From NCBI GenBank assembly GCA_031655335.1, contig CP134226.1, positions 3,468,001 to 3,532,000 on the forward strand: a stretch of 64,000 nucleotides of DNA, in the 5' to 3' direction. The notes beneath the pieces were generated by a model. That model worked only from the letters and a program-made list of their open reading frames with translations, had not been told where the DNA came from and did not search any database. The stretch comes from Thalassospiraceae bacterium LMO-SO8. Its GTDB lineage: Bacteria; Pseudomonadota; Alphaproteobacteria; Rhodospirillales; Casp-alpha2. This document shows, in pieces, positions 30,295 through 39,781 of the stretch. Position numbers and translations under genes: made by a program. Each line of letters begins with the position of its first letter. The first letter of the stretch is position 1.

Positions 30295-30774
30295 CTATCC
30301 CTTGTCCCGCATCAGACGCGCCTTTTGCCGGCCCCAGTCGCGGGCCTTGGTCGTTTCGCGCTTGTCGTACTGATGCTTGCCTTCGGCCAGGGCCAGTTGA
30401 ACCTTGGCCAGACCGCGTTTGTTGAAATAGATGGCGAGCGGCACCAAAGCCATGCCCTTGCGGTTGACCGCACCCGACAGGCGCGCGATCTCGCGCCGGT
30501 GCAGCAGCATCTTGCGCTTGCGCTTGGGCTCGTGATTGTTGGGCCCGGCCTGCTCGTACCGGGGGATGTCGGCGTTGTAGAGGTACAATTCACCGTCCTC
30601 GTCCGCGGCATAGGCGTCGACCAGCGAACCGCGGCCGAGGCGCAGGGACTTGACCTCGGTGCCGGTCAGCATCAGGCCGGCCTCGACATCCTCAAGGATG
30701 AAGTAGTTGTGCCGCGCCTTGCGGTTCTGGGCCACCACGTTGCCGGGCGGGCCCTTTTTCTTTTTCGTGGCCAT
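30295..30774 (-). CDS. smpB: tmRNA-binding protein SmpB
   Basis: Partner of tmRNA in rescuing stalled ribosomes. The 159-residue protein carries [29 protein letters not shown], given here by its core [17 protein letters not shown], then [10 protein letters not shown], and the basic C-terminal tail [12 protein letters not shown]-like segment ([19 protein letters not shown]) that enters the decoding centre. A lysine-rich N-terminus (MATKKKKG) precedes the domain. It lies between dapA and the sulfite-oxidase-like gene; the tmRNA gene itself is not in the window. Confidence 0.96.
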   Translation of the reverse strand: MATKKKKGPPGNVVAQNRKARHNYFILEDVEAGLMLTGTEVKSLRLGRGSLVDAYAADEDGELYLYNADIPRYEQAGPNNHEPKRKRKMLLHRREIARLSGAVNRKGMALVPLAIYFNKRGLAKVQLALAEGKHQYDKRETTKARDWGRQKARLMRDKG

Positions 30775-30806
30775 GGTGGGGAACCTTCACGCGCCCAAGG
30801 GCGCGG

Positions 30807-31682
30807 TCAGTTGAGCAGCCCGGCGGCGACCATGGCATCGCGCACCCTGGTCTTGCTGGTTTCCGCGATCTCGCAGATCGGCAGCCGGGTTTCCGCCGAA
30901 CACTTGCCGAGCAGAGAGGCCGCGTACTTCACCGGGCCGGGGCTGGTTTCGCAGAACAGGGCGTTGTGCACGGGCGTCAGGCGATCCTGCAATTCCATCA
31001 CCTTCGCCATGTCGCCTTCGCGCCAGGCGCGTTGCATGTCGGCGCACATTCGGGGGGCGATGTTGGCCGTCACGGAAATGCAGCCGTGGCCGCCCGCCGC
31101 CATGAAGGGGATCGCCGTGCCGTCCTCGCCGGACATCTGGCAGAAATCCTTCTTGATCGCGAGCCGCGTGTTGATGGGCCGCGCCAGATCCTGAGTCGCG
31201 TCCTTGACGCCGACGATGTTCGGCAGTTCCGCCAGCCGCGCCATGGTGGCGACGGACATGTCGACGATGGACCGGCCGGGAATGTTGTAGATGATGATCG
31301 GCAGGCCGCCTTCGTCGTGGATGGTCTTGTAGTGCTGGTAAAGGCCTTCCTGGGTCGGCTTGTTGTAATAGGGCGTGACGACCAGCGCCGCGTCGGCGCC
31401 GGCGGACTTGGCGTGCTTGGTCAGCTCCACCGCCTCCTTGGTCGAGTTGGAGCCGGCACCCGCGATCACGGGCACGCGGCCGTCGGCAGCCTCGATGCAC
31501 CATTCGGTGACCTTCATGTGCTCCTCATGGCTGAGCGTCGGCGACTCGCCCGTCGTGCCGCAGGGCACCAGGCCGTCCGTGCCTTCGGAGATTTGCCAAT
31601 CGACGAAGTTCTTGAAGGCCGATTCGTCCACCGCTCCATCCTTGAAGGGGGTAATCAGCGCAGGGAAAGAGCCCTTGAACAT
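30807..31682 (-). CDS. dapA: 4-hydroxy-tetrahydrodipicolinate synthase
   Basis: First committed step of lysine and diaminopimelate synthesis, condensing aspartate semialdehyde with pyruvate. The 291-residue TIM barrel has GTTGESPTL (43-51), Tyr132 (IIIYNIPGR) and the Schiff-base Lys160 (GVKDATQD), matching Tyr133 and Lys161 of E. coli. [14 protein letters not shown] is the usual active-site loop. It is followed by smpB after 32 bp and is divergent from the lytic transglycosylase gene. Confidence 0.95.
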   Translation of the reverse strand: MFKGSFPALITPFKDGAVDESAFKNFVDWQISEGTDGLVPCGTTGESPTLSHEEHMKVTEWCIEAADGRVPVIAGAGSNSTKEAVELTKHAKSAGADAALVVTPYYNKPTQEGLYQHYKTIHDEGGLPIIIYNIPGRSIVDMSVATMARLAELPNIVGVKDATQDLARPINTRLAIKKDFCQMSGEDGTAIPFMAAGGHGCISVTANIAPRMCADMQRAWREGDMAKVMELQDRLTPVHNALFCETSPGPVKYAASLLGKCSAETRLPICEIAETSKTRVRDAMVAAGLLN

Positions 31683-31846
31683 CGTTCACTCCTCGGTATC
31701 GTGCGGGCCTCGGGATTGTGCGGACCATAGCCCTGACCGGCTTCGTCGGCAAGCGCGGACCGCCGCCCCCGGCTCTTTCCCGGGCCAAGTTCCTGCAACG
31801 ATTGCGTCGCTTGTTGCCAAGGCCCCGAAATCGTATCATCGCGGCC

Positions 31847-33919
31847 ATGATGCGGCAGATTGCCACGCAATCCGTGATCGGGCCGCCAAGACGAGGAGGC
31901 CGAACGCCATCGGGGGTATTCCGGTGGGTGTGCGTCTTTTGCGTTCTTGTCGGGCTGACCGCCGGCGCCCAGGCGCAGGCGGCGACGAAGGCCGGCGGTG
32001 CGCCCGAGCCCGTCGATTCCCGCGACCTCGCCTTCATGACCAAGGCCTTCAAGGCCATGGACCAGGGCAAATGGTCCGAGGTCAAATCCTTGGAAGCCAA
32101 GGCCAAGGACCCTCTTGCCCGCAAGCTGATCCTGTGGGGGCGGCTGTCGTCCTACAGCGGTCCGGCGGAATTCGACGAATTGTCGGCCTTTCTCTACAGC
32201 AATCCGCAATGGCCCCGGTCCGGGCGCATGACCGCCAAGGCGGAGGCGCGCCTGTCGGCGACGGAAGCCGATGACGTGGTCCTGGCCTGGTTCACGGGCC
32301 GTCAACCGATCACGGCGCTGGGCAAGGCGCGCTATGCCGTCGCGCTGCTCAATCGTGGCGACAAGAAGGACGAGAACCGGGCCACCGCCATGCTGCGCGA
32401 TGCCTGGATCAACGGCGACTTTTCCAAGGCCGACGAAAAGCACTTCATGGGCCGCCACGGCAAACGCCTGCGCACGTCGGATCATATCGCGCGCCTGGAC
32501 CGCCTGTTGTGGGACGGCCGCTATTGGGCCGTGCGCCGCCATCTCTGGCGAGTCCCCAAGGCCTATCAGAAGCTTGGCCTGGCGCGCATTTCCCTGCGCC
32601 GCCAGATGGGCAATGTGGACGCCCTGGTCGATCAGGTGCCCGCCAGCCTGCAGCGTGACCCAGGCCTGATCTATGAACGGCTGCGCTGGCGGCGCAAAAA
32701 GAGCCTGGATTCCGCGATCGACCTCGTGCGTCATCTGCCGGGCGATCAGCCCCATCCGGAACTGTGGTGGGAGGAACGCTCGACCCTGGTGCGCCGGGCG
32801 CTGCGCAAGGGCTTTGTCACCGACGCCTACCGCATCGCCCGCAATCACGGACTCAGCGAAGGGGCCGATTACGCCGAGGCCGAATGGCTGGCCGGCTGGG
32901 TTGCGCTGCGCTTCCTGAACGAGCCCAAGGTGGCGCTCCAGCATTTCCAGCGCATGTACGCCCGGGTCAATTATCCCGTTTCCTTGTCGCGCGGCGCCTA
33001 TTGGATTGCCCGCAGCTATGACGATCTGAAGCAGCCGCAGCGTGCCGTCGAATGGTTCGCCCGCGCCGCCCGTCACCCGACGGCCTATTATGGGCAACTG
33101 TCGCTGGCCCGCGTCGATCCGGCGGCGGTGCTGCGCCTGCCGCCCGACCCGGAACCGGATGCGGACCTGGTCCGGCAGTTCCAGTCCCACGAACTGACCC
33201 GTGCGTTCCGCGCCCTATCCGCCGCCGGGGCCGACGACACGCTGCGCGTGGTTCTGGAAACCCTGCTGGACCGGGCCGACGAGCATCCGGGCTGGCGCGT
33301 GCTGACCGCCGATCTGGCGGCGGAGGCCGAACGCCGCGACCTTGCCGTGCGGGTCGCCAAGCAGTCGTTGCGCGACGGCCTGATGCTGGCCAATCACGGC
33401 TATCCCGCGATCACCCTGCCCCGCCTGCCGGTGAAGTGGAACCTGCCGTCCCTGGAAACGGCTCTGGTGCTGGGCATGATCCGCCAGGAAAGCGCCTTTC
33501 GCGGCAACGCCGTCAGCCGCGCCAGCGCCCAGGGCCTGATGCAGCTGATGCCGGCCACGGCCAAGGTGGTGGCGACACGCCAGGGCCTGCCGTTCTCGCG
33601 CGCCCGCCTGATTACCGACGCCGGTTACAACCTGACCCTGGGCCAGACCTATCTGGCCGGGTTGATCACGGAATTCGACGGCTCCTACGTGCTGTCGGTC
33701 GCCGGGTACAACGCCGGCCCCCATCGGGTGCGCCGCTGGCTCAAGGAATACGGTGATCCCCGGCAAAAGGACGTGGACGTCATCGACTGGGTCGAGATGA
33801 TCCCCTTCGACGAAACCCGCGACTACGTGCAACGGGTGATGGAAAACCTGCATGTCTACCGTTCCCGCCTGTCGGGCACGGAAGTCGCCTTCGCGCCCCA
33901 CGCCGACTTGGCGCGCTGA
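31847..33919 (+). CDS. Soluble lytic murein transglycosylase (Slt family)
   Basis: Periplasmic peptidoglycan lyase. I chose the ATG at 31847 (690 residues); it is followed by a signal peptide (hydrophobic run WVCVFCVLVGLTAGAQA, about 27-43). An all-alpha, TPR-like superhelical region covers about 60-520. The C-terminal GEWL-like SLT domain (about 530-660) has the catalytic Glu548 in MIRQESAFRGNAVS, followed by ASAQGLMQLMPATAK and SVAGYNAGPHRVRRW. Longer in-frame readings to 31718 have no clear ribosome site. Divergent from dapA. Confidence 0.92.
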   Translation: MMRQIATQSVIGPPRRGGRTPSGVFRWVCVFCVLVGLTAGAQAQAATKAGGAPEPVDSRDLAFMTKAFKAMDQGKWSEVKSLEAKAKDPLARKLILWGRLSSYSGPAEFDELSAFLYSNPQWPRSGRMTAKAEARLSATEADDVVLAWFTGRQPITALGKARYAVALLNRGDKKDENRATAMLRDAWINGDFSKADEKHFMGRHGKRLRTSDHIARLDRLLWDGRYWAVRRHLWRVPKAYQKLGLARISLRRQMGNVDALVDQVPASLQRDPGLIYERLRWRRKKSLDSAIDLVRHLPGDQPHPELWWEERSTLVRRALRKGFVTDAYRIARNHGLSEGADYAEAEWLAGWVALRFLNEPKVALQHFQRMYARVNYPVSLSRGAYWIARSYDDLKQPQRAVEWFARAARHPTAYYGQLSLARVDPAAVLRLPPDPEPDADLVRQFQSHELTRAFRALSAAGADDTLRVVLETLLDRADEHPGWRVLTADLAAEAERRDLAVRVAKQSLRDGLMLANHGYPAITLPRLPVKWNLPSLETALVLGMIRQESAFRGNAVSRASAQGLMQLMPATAKVVATRQGLPFSRARLITDAGYNLTLGQTYLAGLITEFDGSYVLSVAGYNAGPHRVRRWLKEYGDPRQKDVDVIDWVEMIPFDETRDYVQRVMENLHVYRSRLSGTEVAFAPHADLAR

Positions 33920-33991
33920 GCCGTTGCAGGCGGAAAATCCGATCAGCCGTCTCATTCACCGGATAGTAACCCGCAATCAAGCTGCCTGTTG

Positions 33992-34020
33992 TTGACCCGC
34001 TTTCCGGCGCCGCCCATAAC
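33992..34020 (+). promoter_or_regulatory. Candidate promoter of the HAD-hydrolase-dehydratase operon
   Basis: TTGACC (33992-33997) and CATAAC (34015-34020) are 17 bp apart, upstream of the HAD gene by about 50 bp. The match to the -35 box is good and to the -10 box is four of six. Confidence 0.45.
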
Positions 34021-34071
34021 GGCAGAGCCATACAGGGAATACCGGACATGGAAACGCGGAGGATTTGAGAC

Positions 34072-34761
34072 ATGGCGCACGACCAATTGACGGATATCGG
34101 GGCCTGCGTGTTCGACGCCTACGGCACCCTGTTCGACGTCGCCGCGGCGGCGGCCCATTGCAAGGACGACCTGGGCGACAAGATGGCGCCGCTCGCCACC
34201 CTGTGGCGGGACAAACAACTGTCCTATTCCTGGCTGCGCTCGCTCATGGGCGAATACGTGGAATTCTGGCAAGTCACCCAGGACGGGCTCGACTATTCCT
34301 TGGCCGCCCTCGGCCTCGACGGCGACCCGGCGCTGCGCCAAAAGCTTCTCGACCTCTACTTCAAGCTTGACGCCTATCCCGAGGTCAAGGGCGTGCTGAC
34401 CAGCTTGAAGGCCGCGGGGCTGAAGACGGCGATCCTGTCCAACGGCTCGCCCGACATGCTGGACGCCGCGGTCACCAACGCCGGGATCGGGGACGTGTTG
34501 GACGACGTGCAGTCGGTTGCCGACGTCGGCATCTTCAAGCCGCATCCCAGCGTCTACCAGATGTCCGTCGACCGCCTGGGCGTCGAGGCCGGGCGCATCT
34601 GCTTCATGTCGTCGAACGCCTGGGACGCGGCGGCGGCGGCCAACTTCGGGTTCAAGGTCGTCTGGGTCAACCGCTTCAAGCAGCCGCCGGAGCGCCTGCC
34701 GGGCAAGATCGTCACGCAGCTCGATAATTTGAGCGGCCTGCCCGGTCTGCTCGGCCTATAA
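34072..34761 (+). CDS. Haloacid dehalogenase, type II (HAD superfamily)
   Basis: A 229-residue enzyme of the L-2-haloacid dehalogenase group, which hydrolyses 2-haloalkanoic acids to 2-hydroxy acids. HAD motif I is VFDAYGTLFDV with nucleophile Asp15; motif II is ILSNGSPDML; motif III is IFKPHPSVYQMSVDRLGV; motif IV is FMSSNAWDAAAAANFGFK. All match type II dehalogenases, including the Ser-Asn and Asp residues after motif III. GGAGGATTTGAG precedes the ATG. It is the first gene of a tight three-gene operon with a hydrolase and a dehydratase. Confidence 0.9.
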   Translation: MAHDQLTDIGACVFDAYGTLFDVAAAAAHCKDDLGDKMAPLATLWRDKQLSYSWLRSLMGEYVEFWQVTQDGLDYSLAALGLDGDPALRQKLLDLYFKLDAYPEVKGVLTSLKAAGLKTAILSNGSPDMLDAAVTNAGIGDVLDDVQSVADVGIFKPHPSVYQMSVDRLGVEAGRICFMSSNAWDAAAAANFGFKVVWVNRFKQPPERLPGKIVTQLDNLSGLPGLLGL

Positions 34762-34767
34762 CCACAG

Positions 34768-35637
34768 ATGACGGACGCGGGCTTTACCGAACATCGGTTC
34801 ACGGCCCGCGACGGGCTTGAACTCTATTACCGTGACTATGCGCCCGCCGGGAGTGGCGCGGCCCAACGCCCGGCCGTGCTCTGCCTGCCCGGCCTGACCC
34901 GCAATTCCAAGGATTTCCACCAGCCGGCAGTCCGCCTGCAAGGCCTGGATTGGCGCGTCGTCTGCCCGGACATGCGCGGGCGCGGACGCTCGCCCCATGA
35001 CCCAGACCCGGCCAACTACCGGGTGGAAACCTATCTGGACGACATGCGCAACCTGCTGGCCGGGCTCGGCCTGCATCGGGTGGTGGTGATCGGCACGTCC
35101 ATGGGCGGCATCATGGCCATGGCGATGGCGGCGGTCATGCCGACGGTGCTGGCGGGCGTGGTGCTGAACGATGTCGGCGCCGTGGTGCCCGCCGCCCCGC
35201 TGAAACCGATCATCGACAGCATGCGGGGACGCGGCACCTTCGCGACCTGGGATCAGGCCGTGTTCGCCCTGCGCCACGGGTTCCCCGATCTTCCCGCCGA
35301 CACGGACGCGGAATGGCTGGACCTGGCGCGGGCCACCTTCGTCGAAGGCCCCGACGGCCGCATCCACCGCGACTGGGATTTGGACATCGTCAAGCCGCTG
35401 CTGACCCTGCCGCCCGACGACACGGACCTGTGGCGGTATTTTCGTGCCCTCAAACGGGTGCCGACGGGGGTTGTCCGGGGGGCGAAGTCGGATATTCTGA
35501 GCGCCGAGATTCTGGCTGCGATGATCCACGAGCGCCCCGGGCTGATCCATGCCACGGTGCCGAACGTGGGCCATCCACCCAACCTTCGCGAACAACCATC
35601 CAAGGAAGTCATCGATGCCGTCCTCGCCCGCGTCTGA
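34768..35637 (+). CDS. Alpha/beta-fold hydrolase (paralogue of 5447-6289)
   Basis: A 289-residue alpha/beta hydrolase. The oxyanion region is LPGLTRNSKDFH, the nucleophile Ser111 lies in IGTSMGGIMAM, and the catalytic His269 in NVGHPPNL. Substrate unknown. It shares the GLTRN motif, elbow and CPD-RGRG region with the first hydrolase in this window. It starts 6 bp after the HAD stop and its last 23 bases overlap the dehydratase gene, so the three genes are very probably co-transcribed and the last two translationally coupled. Confidence 0.87.
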   Translation: MTDAGFTEHRFTARDGLELYYRDYAPAGSGAAQRPAVLCLPGLTRNSKDFHQPAVRLQGLDWRVVCPDMRGRGRSPHDPDPANYRVETYLDDMRNLLAGLGLHRVVVIGTSMGGIMAMAMAAVMPTVLAGVVLNDVGAVVPAAPLKPIIDSMRGRGTFATWDQAVFALRHGFPDLPADTDAEWLDLARATFVEGPDGRIHRDWDLDIVKPLLTLPPDDTDLWRYFRALKRVPTGVVRGAKSDILSAEILAAMIHERPGLIHATVPNVGHPPNLREQPSKEVIDAVLARV

Positions 35638-36619
35638 AGTGCTGACATTCGCCGATATCGAAAGCGCCGCCCAGGTTCTGAAAGGCATCGCCGTCGTCAC
35701 CCCGGTGCTGGAAAGCCCGCTGCTCAACGCGGCGCTGGGTTTTCGGCTGCGCGTCAAGGCGGAACCGTTGCAGATCACGGGATCGTTCAAGTTCCGGGGC
35801 GCCTACAACGCCATTTCCCGCATTTCCGCCGACCGGCGCGAGGCCGGCGTGGTTGCCTTTTCGTCCGGCAACCATGCCCAGGGCGTGGCGGCGGCGGCTT
35901 CCATGCTGGGCCTGCCGTCGGTCATCCTGATGCCCAAGGACGCGCCGAAGACCAAGGTTGAACTGACCCAGGCCTGGGGCGCGGAGGTCGTGACCTTCGA
36001 CCGCTTCACGGAAAGCCGCGAGGAATTGGGCGCCAAACTGCGCGAAGAACGGGGGGCGGCCTTGATCAAGCCCTATGACGACCCCCTGATCATGGCCGGT
36101 CAGGGCACCCTGGCGGCGGAGGCCGTGCGGACCTGTCTGGCCGAGGATTGGACACCCGACATCTTCATCAGCCCCTGCGGCGGCGGCGGGCTGATCGCCG
36201 GCTGCTCGACGTCGGTGCGCGCCCTGTCGCCGGAAACGGCCATCTATTCGGCCGAGCCGGCGGGCTTCGACGATACGGCGCGCTCCCTGGCGGCGCATGA
36301 GCGCCTCGCCAACGACCCGGCCGCGCGGTCCATCTGCGACGCGCTGCTGGCCCCGGAACCGGGCGAACTGACCTTTGCGGTCAACGCCGAACGCCTGACC
36401 GGCGGGCTCTGCGTCACCGACGAGGAGGCGATGACCGCCATGGCGGTCGCCTTCAAATATCTGAAATTGGTGGTGGAACCGGGGGGTGCCGTGGCCTTGG
36501 CCGCCGCGATCACCGGCAAGATCGACTGCAAGGGCAAGAACGTACTGGTCGTCTGCTCCGGCGGCAACGCGGACGCGGACGTTTACGCGGAGGCGCTTAA
36601 ACGGCCTCTGCCGTTCTAA
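35615..36619 (+). CDS. Threonine/serine dehydratase (fold-type II PLP enzyme)
   Basis: A 334-residue PLP enzyme related to threonine ammonia-lyase and serine racemase. The PLP lysine is Lys59 (ITGSFKFRGAYN), with SSGNHAQGVAAAA and the CGGGGLIAGC phosphate loop. There is no ACT domain, unlike ilvA at 10091. Serine racemase or hydroxyaspartate dehydratase activity is equally possible. The ATG at 35615, with AAGGAA upstream, lies inside the end of the hydrolase gene. Convergent with the bactofilin gene. Confidence 0.88.
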   Translation: MPSSPASEVLTFADIESAAQVLKGIAVVTPVLESPLLNAALGFRLRVKAEPLQITGSFKFRGAYNAISRISADRREAGVVAFSSGNHAQGVAAAASMLGLPSVILMPKDAPKTKVELTQAWGAEVVTFDRFTESREELGAKLREERGAALIKPYDDPLIMAGQGTLAAEAVRTCLAEDWTPDIFISPCGGGGLIAGCSTSVRALSPETAIYSAEPAGFDDTARSLAAHERLANDPAARSICDALLAPEPGELTFAVNAERLTGGLCVTDEEAMTAMAVAFKYLKLVVEPGGAVALAAAITGKIDCKGKNVLVVCSGGNADADVYAEALKRPLPF

Positions 36620-36667
36620 GCCCCGGAAAAAGCGGCGGTCTGCCGGGCGCGGTGCCTTGTCCGGCGC

Positions 36668-37117
36668 CTATTCGGCGGCGGCGGGCGCCGTTTTGGGCGC
36701 GGCGGCGGAGGCGATGGTCTGCCGGACGGCGTCGACATCTTTCTTTTCGACCAGACGCTTGCAGTGACCTTCCAGGAAGGCCCCGTTTTCGATCGCCAGG
36801 TCTTCGTGAAGAATGTCGCCGATGACGCGCGCCGAGCGCGCCAGGGTCACGGACCGGGCCTTGATCTGGCCGTTGATGGTGCCGTGGACCTGCACCCGGT
36901 CTGCGACGATTTCGCCCTTGATGTTGGCGGTTTCGCCAACAAGCAGGCTTTTTGTGCGGATATCGCCGTCGATGGTGCCGTCGATTTGGATTTCACCGTC
37001 CGAGCTCAGATCCCCGATGATGCGAAGGTCGGCCGAAATAATTGACGGACCGGCCGATTTCACCGTGGGCTGTTGGCCGCTTTGGCTGCTCGTACCCTTA
37101 CTTGTCTTTGAAAACAT
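36668..37117 (-). CDS. Bactofilin (polymer-forming cytoskeletal protein)
   Basis: A 149-residue bactofilin that self-assembles into nucleotide-independent filaments at the inner membrane. The central beta-helix (about 25-125) is built from repeats such as IISADLRIIGDLSSDGEIQIDG, described here by its units IIGDLSSDGEIQIDG, GTIDGDIRTKSLLVGE and GTINGQIKARSVTLARSARV. Flanking ends are disordered and Pro/Ala-rich. Its start codon lies within the last codons of the upstream M23 peptidase gene (20-bp overlap). In other bacteria such pairs place a peptidoglycan hydrolase to control cell shape. Confidence 0.92.
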   Translation of the reverse strand: MFSKTSKGTSSQSGQQPTVKSAGPSIISADLRIIGDLSSDGEIQIDGTIDGDIRTKSLLVGETANIKGEIVADRVQVHGTINGQIKARSVTLARSARVIGDILHEDLAIENGAFLEGHCKRLVEKKDVDAVRQTIASAAAPKTAPAAAE

Positions 37118-38423
37118 ACTTTCCTGCCCTGATGAACTTGAGCGGGTTCAACGGCTTGTTGTTGAACACCACCTCGTAATGGAGGTGTGGCCCCGTGCTT
37201 CGGCCCGTACTACCCAGAAGTCCAATCTTCTCATGAAACTTCACTTCTTGGCCAACCTTAACAAGAACCTTGCTGAGATGCGCGAACCGGGTTTTCAACC
37301 CCAGCCCGTGGTCGATCTCGATCAGGCGGCCGTAGCGTCCCTTCCAGCCGGCGTAGGTCACCTTGCCCGCCGCCGTCGAAAACACCGGGGACTTCACCGG
37401 CCCGCCCAGGTCGACGCCGTAATGGGCGGACCAGCGGTTGGTCATGGGGTCCTTGCGCTTGCCGTAGCTGGACGTGATGTAATAGGACGTCAGGGGGGCC
37501 GCGAGCGGCACGCGGGCGATGGATTCCTGAAGGGATTCAAGCCGGTTCAGATTGCGGTCCAGGTTGGCCAGTTCCAGTTTCAGATCGCCGGCCGGCAGAC
37601 CGTCCGGTTCGACCGGAATGAACGGGCCGCCGACGCCCGACTTTTCCTCTTCGCTGACGCCGAGCAGCCGGTCCGGCTCCAGGCCTGTCAGTTCGATGAC
37701 CTTTTCCAGGCCGGCGATCTGGTCGCCGGCGCGCTCGTTCATGCGCTGGACGACCTCGCCTTCCGTTTCCTGAAGTTCCTTCAGCCGCGAGGTCAGTTCC
37801 TCGACCCGGTTGCGCATGCGCGATGAATCGTTCTGCGCCTTGTTGCGCTCGGTCATGATCAGGTGCAGGTCGCTTTCGACCGCGTTCAGATTGTCCTTCA
37901 GCGCGAAGTTGCGGCCCGACAGAGACGTCATTTCGTTCTCAAGCGTGGCCAGCTGTTCCTTCAGGCGCTCGCGCGCGCTGATCACCTGCTGGCGTTCGGC
38001 GGCGGTGATTTCCAGCTTGCGGGACACGGAACTCAGGTTGCGCTGCAGGGCGGCGTTCTTTTCCACCAGCCCCAGCATGAGGGAATGGTTTTCCTCAAGA
38101 TCCTTGGTGATCGAGGCGAACTTGCGCTGGTACTCGGCGACTTCGTTGAGCAGCGAACGGTAGGCCAGGCGCGCGCCGGCGATCTCGTCGTCCTTGGCTT
38201 GCAGGACCTGGTCGTGCATCAGGAAACTGACGGAGGTGAAGGTGCTCCACGACAGCGCCACGGCGACGACGCCGGACATCACGATCTGCACGGGTTGGGA
38301 AATCTTGAAGTAGGACACCCGCCCTTCGGTGCGCACGACGAGCTGGCGTTCCGGGAACAATCGGCCGGCAAGCGCCCGCAGGTGCTTTACGGCATTCGTT
38401 TCGAAAGCTCCCCGTCTCATCAT
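37098..38423 (-). CDS. Membrane-anchored M23 metallopeptidase with coiled coil
   Basis: A 441-residue, inner-membrane-anchored peptidoglycan endopeptidase of the LytM/M23 family. An N-terminal membrane helix (about 42-65) is followed by a long coiled coil (about 70-215) and a C-terminal zinc peptidase domain (about 310-430). The zinc ligands are His334 and Asp338 (HYGVDLGG), and the HLH pair has His413 and His415. The ATG pair at 38418-38423 with AAGGAACG upstream is the likely start; a longer start at 38456 is less well supported. Overlaps the bactofilin gene. Confidence 0.9.
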   Translation of the reverse strand: MMRRGAFETNAVKHLRALAGRLFPERQLVVRTEGRVSYFKISQPVQIVMSGVVAVALSWSTFTSVSFLMHDQVLQAKDDEIAGARLAYRSLLNEVAEYQRKFASITKDLEENHSLMLGLVEKNAALQRNLSSVSRKLEITAAERQQVISARERLKEQLATLENEMTSLSGRNFALKDNLNAVESDLHLIMTERNKAQNDSSRMRNRVEELTSRLKELQETEGEVVQRMNERAGDQIAGLEKVIELTGLEPDRLLGVSEEEKSGVGGPFIPVEPDGLPAGDLKLELANLDRNLNRLESLQESIARVPLAAPLTSYYITSSYGKRKDPMTNRWSAHYGVDLGGPVKSPVFSTAAGKVTYAGWKGRYGRLIEIDHGLGLKTRFAHLSKVLVKVGQEVKFHEKIGLLGSTGRSTGPHLHYEVVFNNKPLNPLKFIRAGKYVFKDK

Positions 38424-38724
38424 TCCCCCGCGTTCCTTCCCTCGTACGATGGCCATTCCGGTCCCAGTTCGGCGCCGCCCGGCACTTGGCTTTCACGCCT
38501 GCGCCGGGTAGACAGTCTTTATTGTTTTTGGGCCGTCTCCAGCCCCCTATTGGCCCCGGAAACGATCTGCCTGCGTCGAAGGTATAGGGAAGGTCTAAGG
38601 CGTTCAAGTCTACATTTCCGCACGCCCCCGAAGAGATCGAAAAAAGCGTTGGATTTCCGGCCTTTTCTGAAGGTTTAAGGCGGTTAGGCCTCCGCATCGG
38701 CGGGCCGCGCAAAGGAGCAACAGA

Positions 38725-39246
38725 TTGACTGACGACACCACCTCCGGGACCGCGCCAAGCCCCGGCCCGGATCGCCCCCCGGCCCTCAATCCCGCGATGA
38801 TCGTTGCCACATGGTTCGGCTGCGGTCTGGCGCCCAAGGCGCCGGGAACCGTCGGCTCCCTTGGCGCCCTGCCCGTCGCCTGGGCGATCCTGTTCTATTT
38901 GGGATGGCCCTGGCTGGCCGTCGCGGCGGCCGCGGCGACGGTATTGGGCATTCTTGCCACGGCGGCGGTGCTCAGGCGTTCCGCCGTCAAGGATCCGTCC
39001 TTCGTGGTGATCGACGAGGTTGCGGGACAGTGGATCGCCCTGCTGCCGGCGGGCCTGGACCCGGTCCTGTTCGCCGCCGGATTTGTCGCCTTCCGCCTGT
39101 TCGACATCTGGAAGCCCTGGCCCGTCAGCTGGGCCGACCGCGAGGTTCCGGGTGCTGTCGGCGTGATGCTGGACGATCTGATCGCCGGAGGCTTTGCGGC
39201 GGTCGTGGTCTACGGATTAGGATATGCGATGGCCGGAGGAACCTAA
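38725..39246 (+). CDS. pgpA: Phosphatidylglycerophosphatase A
   Basis: Dephosphorylates phosphatidylglycerophosphate to phosphatidylglycerol in the inner membrane. The 173-residue protein has ATWFGCGLAPKAPGTVGSLGAL, described here as the conserved GxGLxPxAPGTxGS box at about 29-43, then VIDEVAGQWIALL, FRLFDIWKPWP and a C-terminal hydrophobic helix. Several membrane segments are seen. The start is TTG at 38725, chosen because AAAGGAG lies seven bases upstream; no ATG is near. It is followed by the CinA-type amidase after 2 bp. Confidence 0.92.
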   Translation: MTDDTTSGTAPSPGPDRPPALNPAMIVATWFGCGLAPKAPGTVGSLGALPVAWAILFYLGWPWLAVAAAAATVLGILATAAVLRRSAVKDPSFVVIDEVAGQWIALLPAGLDPVLFAAGFVAFRLFDIWKPWPVSWADREVPGAVGVMLDDLIAGGFAAVVVYGLGYAMAGGT

Positions 39247-39248
39247 CC

Positions 39249-39737
39249 ATGACCGATACCGCGATTGACGATCTGGCGCGCCAGGTGATCGAAACCTATG
39301 CGGCCCGGGGCCTGACCCTGGGCACCGCCGAAAGCTGTACCGGCGGCCTGATCGCCGGGGCCTTGACCGGCATCTCCGGCTCGTCGGCGGTGGTCGACCG
39401 CGGCTTCGTGACCTATTCCAACGACGCCAAGATGGACCTTCTGGACGTGGACGACGGCATCCTGCGCGACCACGGGGCCGTGTCCGAGGCAACGGCCCGC
39501 GCCATGGCCTGGGGCGTGCTGACCCATGCTCCCGTCGATTGCGCCGTCGCGGTCACCGGCGTCGCCGGGCCGACCGGCGGCACCAAGGACAAGCCCGTGG
39601 GCCTGGTCCACTTCGGCGCGGCGCGCCACGGCCGTGACATCGTCCATGAACGCCATGTGTTCGACGGCGACCGGGCGGCGGTGCGCCGGGCCACCGTGCA
39701 ACGGGCGCTGGCGCTGCTCCTGGCCCTGGCCGACTGA
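39249..39737 (+). CDS. pncC: CinA-like nicotinamide-nucleotide amidohydrolase
   Basis: A 162-residue, stand-alone CinA C-terminal domain. It deamidates nicotinamide mononucleotide to recycle NAD. The catalytic Ser is Ser29 in TAESCTGGLIAGALT; FVTYSNDAKMDLL, VAVTGVAGPTGGTKDKPVGLV and an Arg/Asp-rich C-terminal helix follow. Full-length CinA N-terminal domain is absent, as in E. coli PncC (YgaD). GGAGGAAC precedes the ATG at 39249. Immediately downstream of pgpA. Confidence 0.9.
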   Translation: MTDTAIDDLARQVIETYAARGLTLGTAESCTGGLIAGALTGISGSSAVVDRGFVTYSNDAKMDLLDVDDGILRDHGAVSEATARAMAWGVLTHAPVDCAVAVTGVAGPTGGTKDKPVGLVHFGAARHGRDIVHERHVFDGDRAAVRRATVQRALALLLALAD

Positions 39738-39781
39738 GCGCCCTGCATACATTAATATTACCTTGAAATTACTTGTATTTT

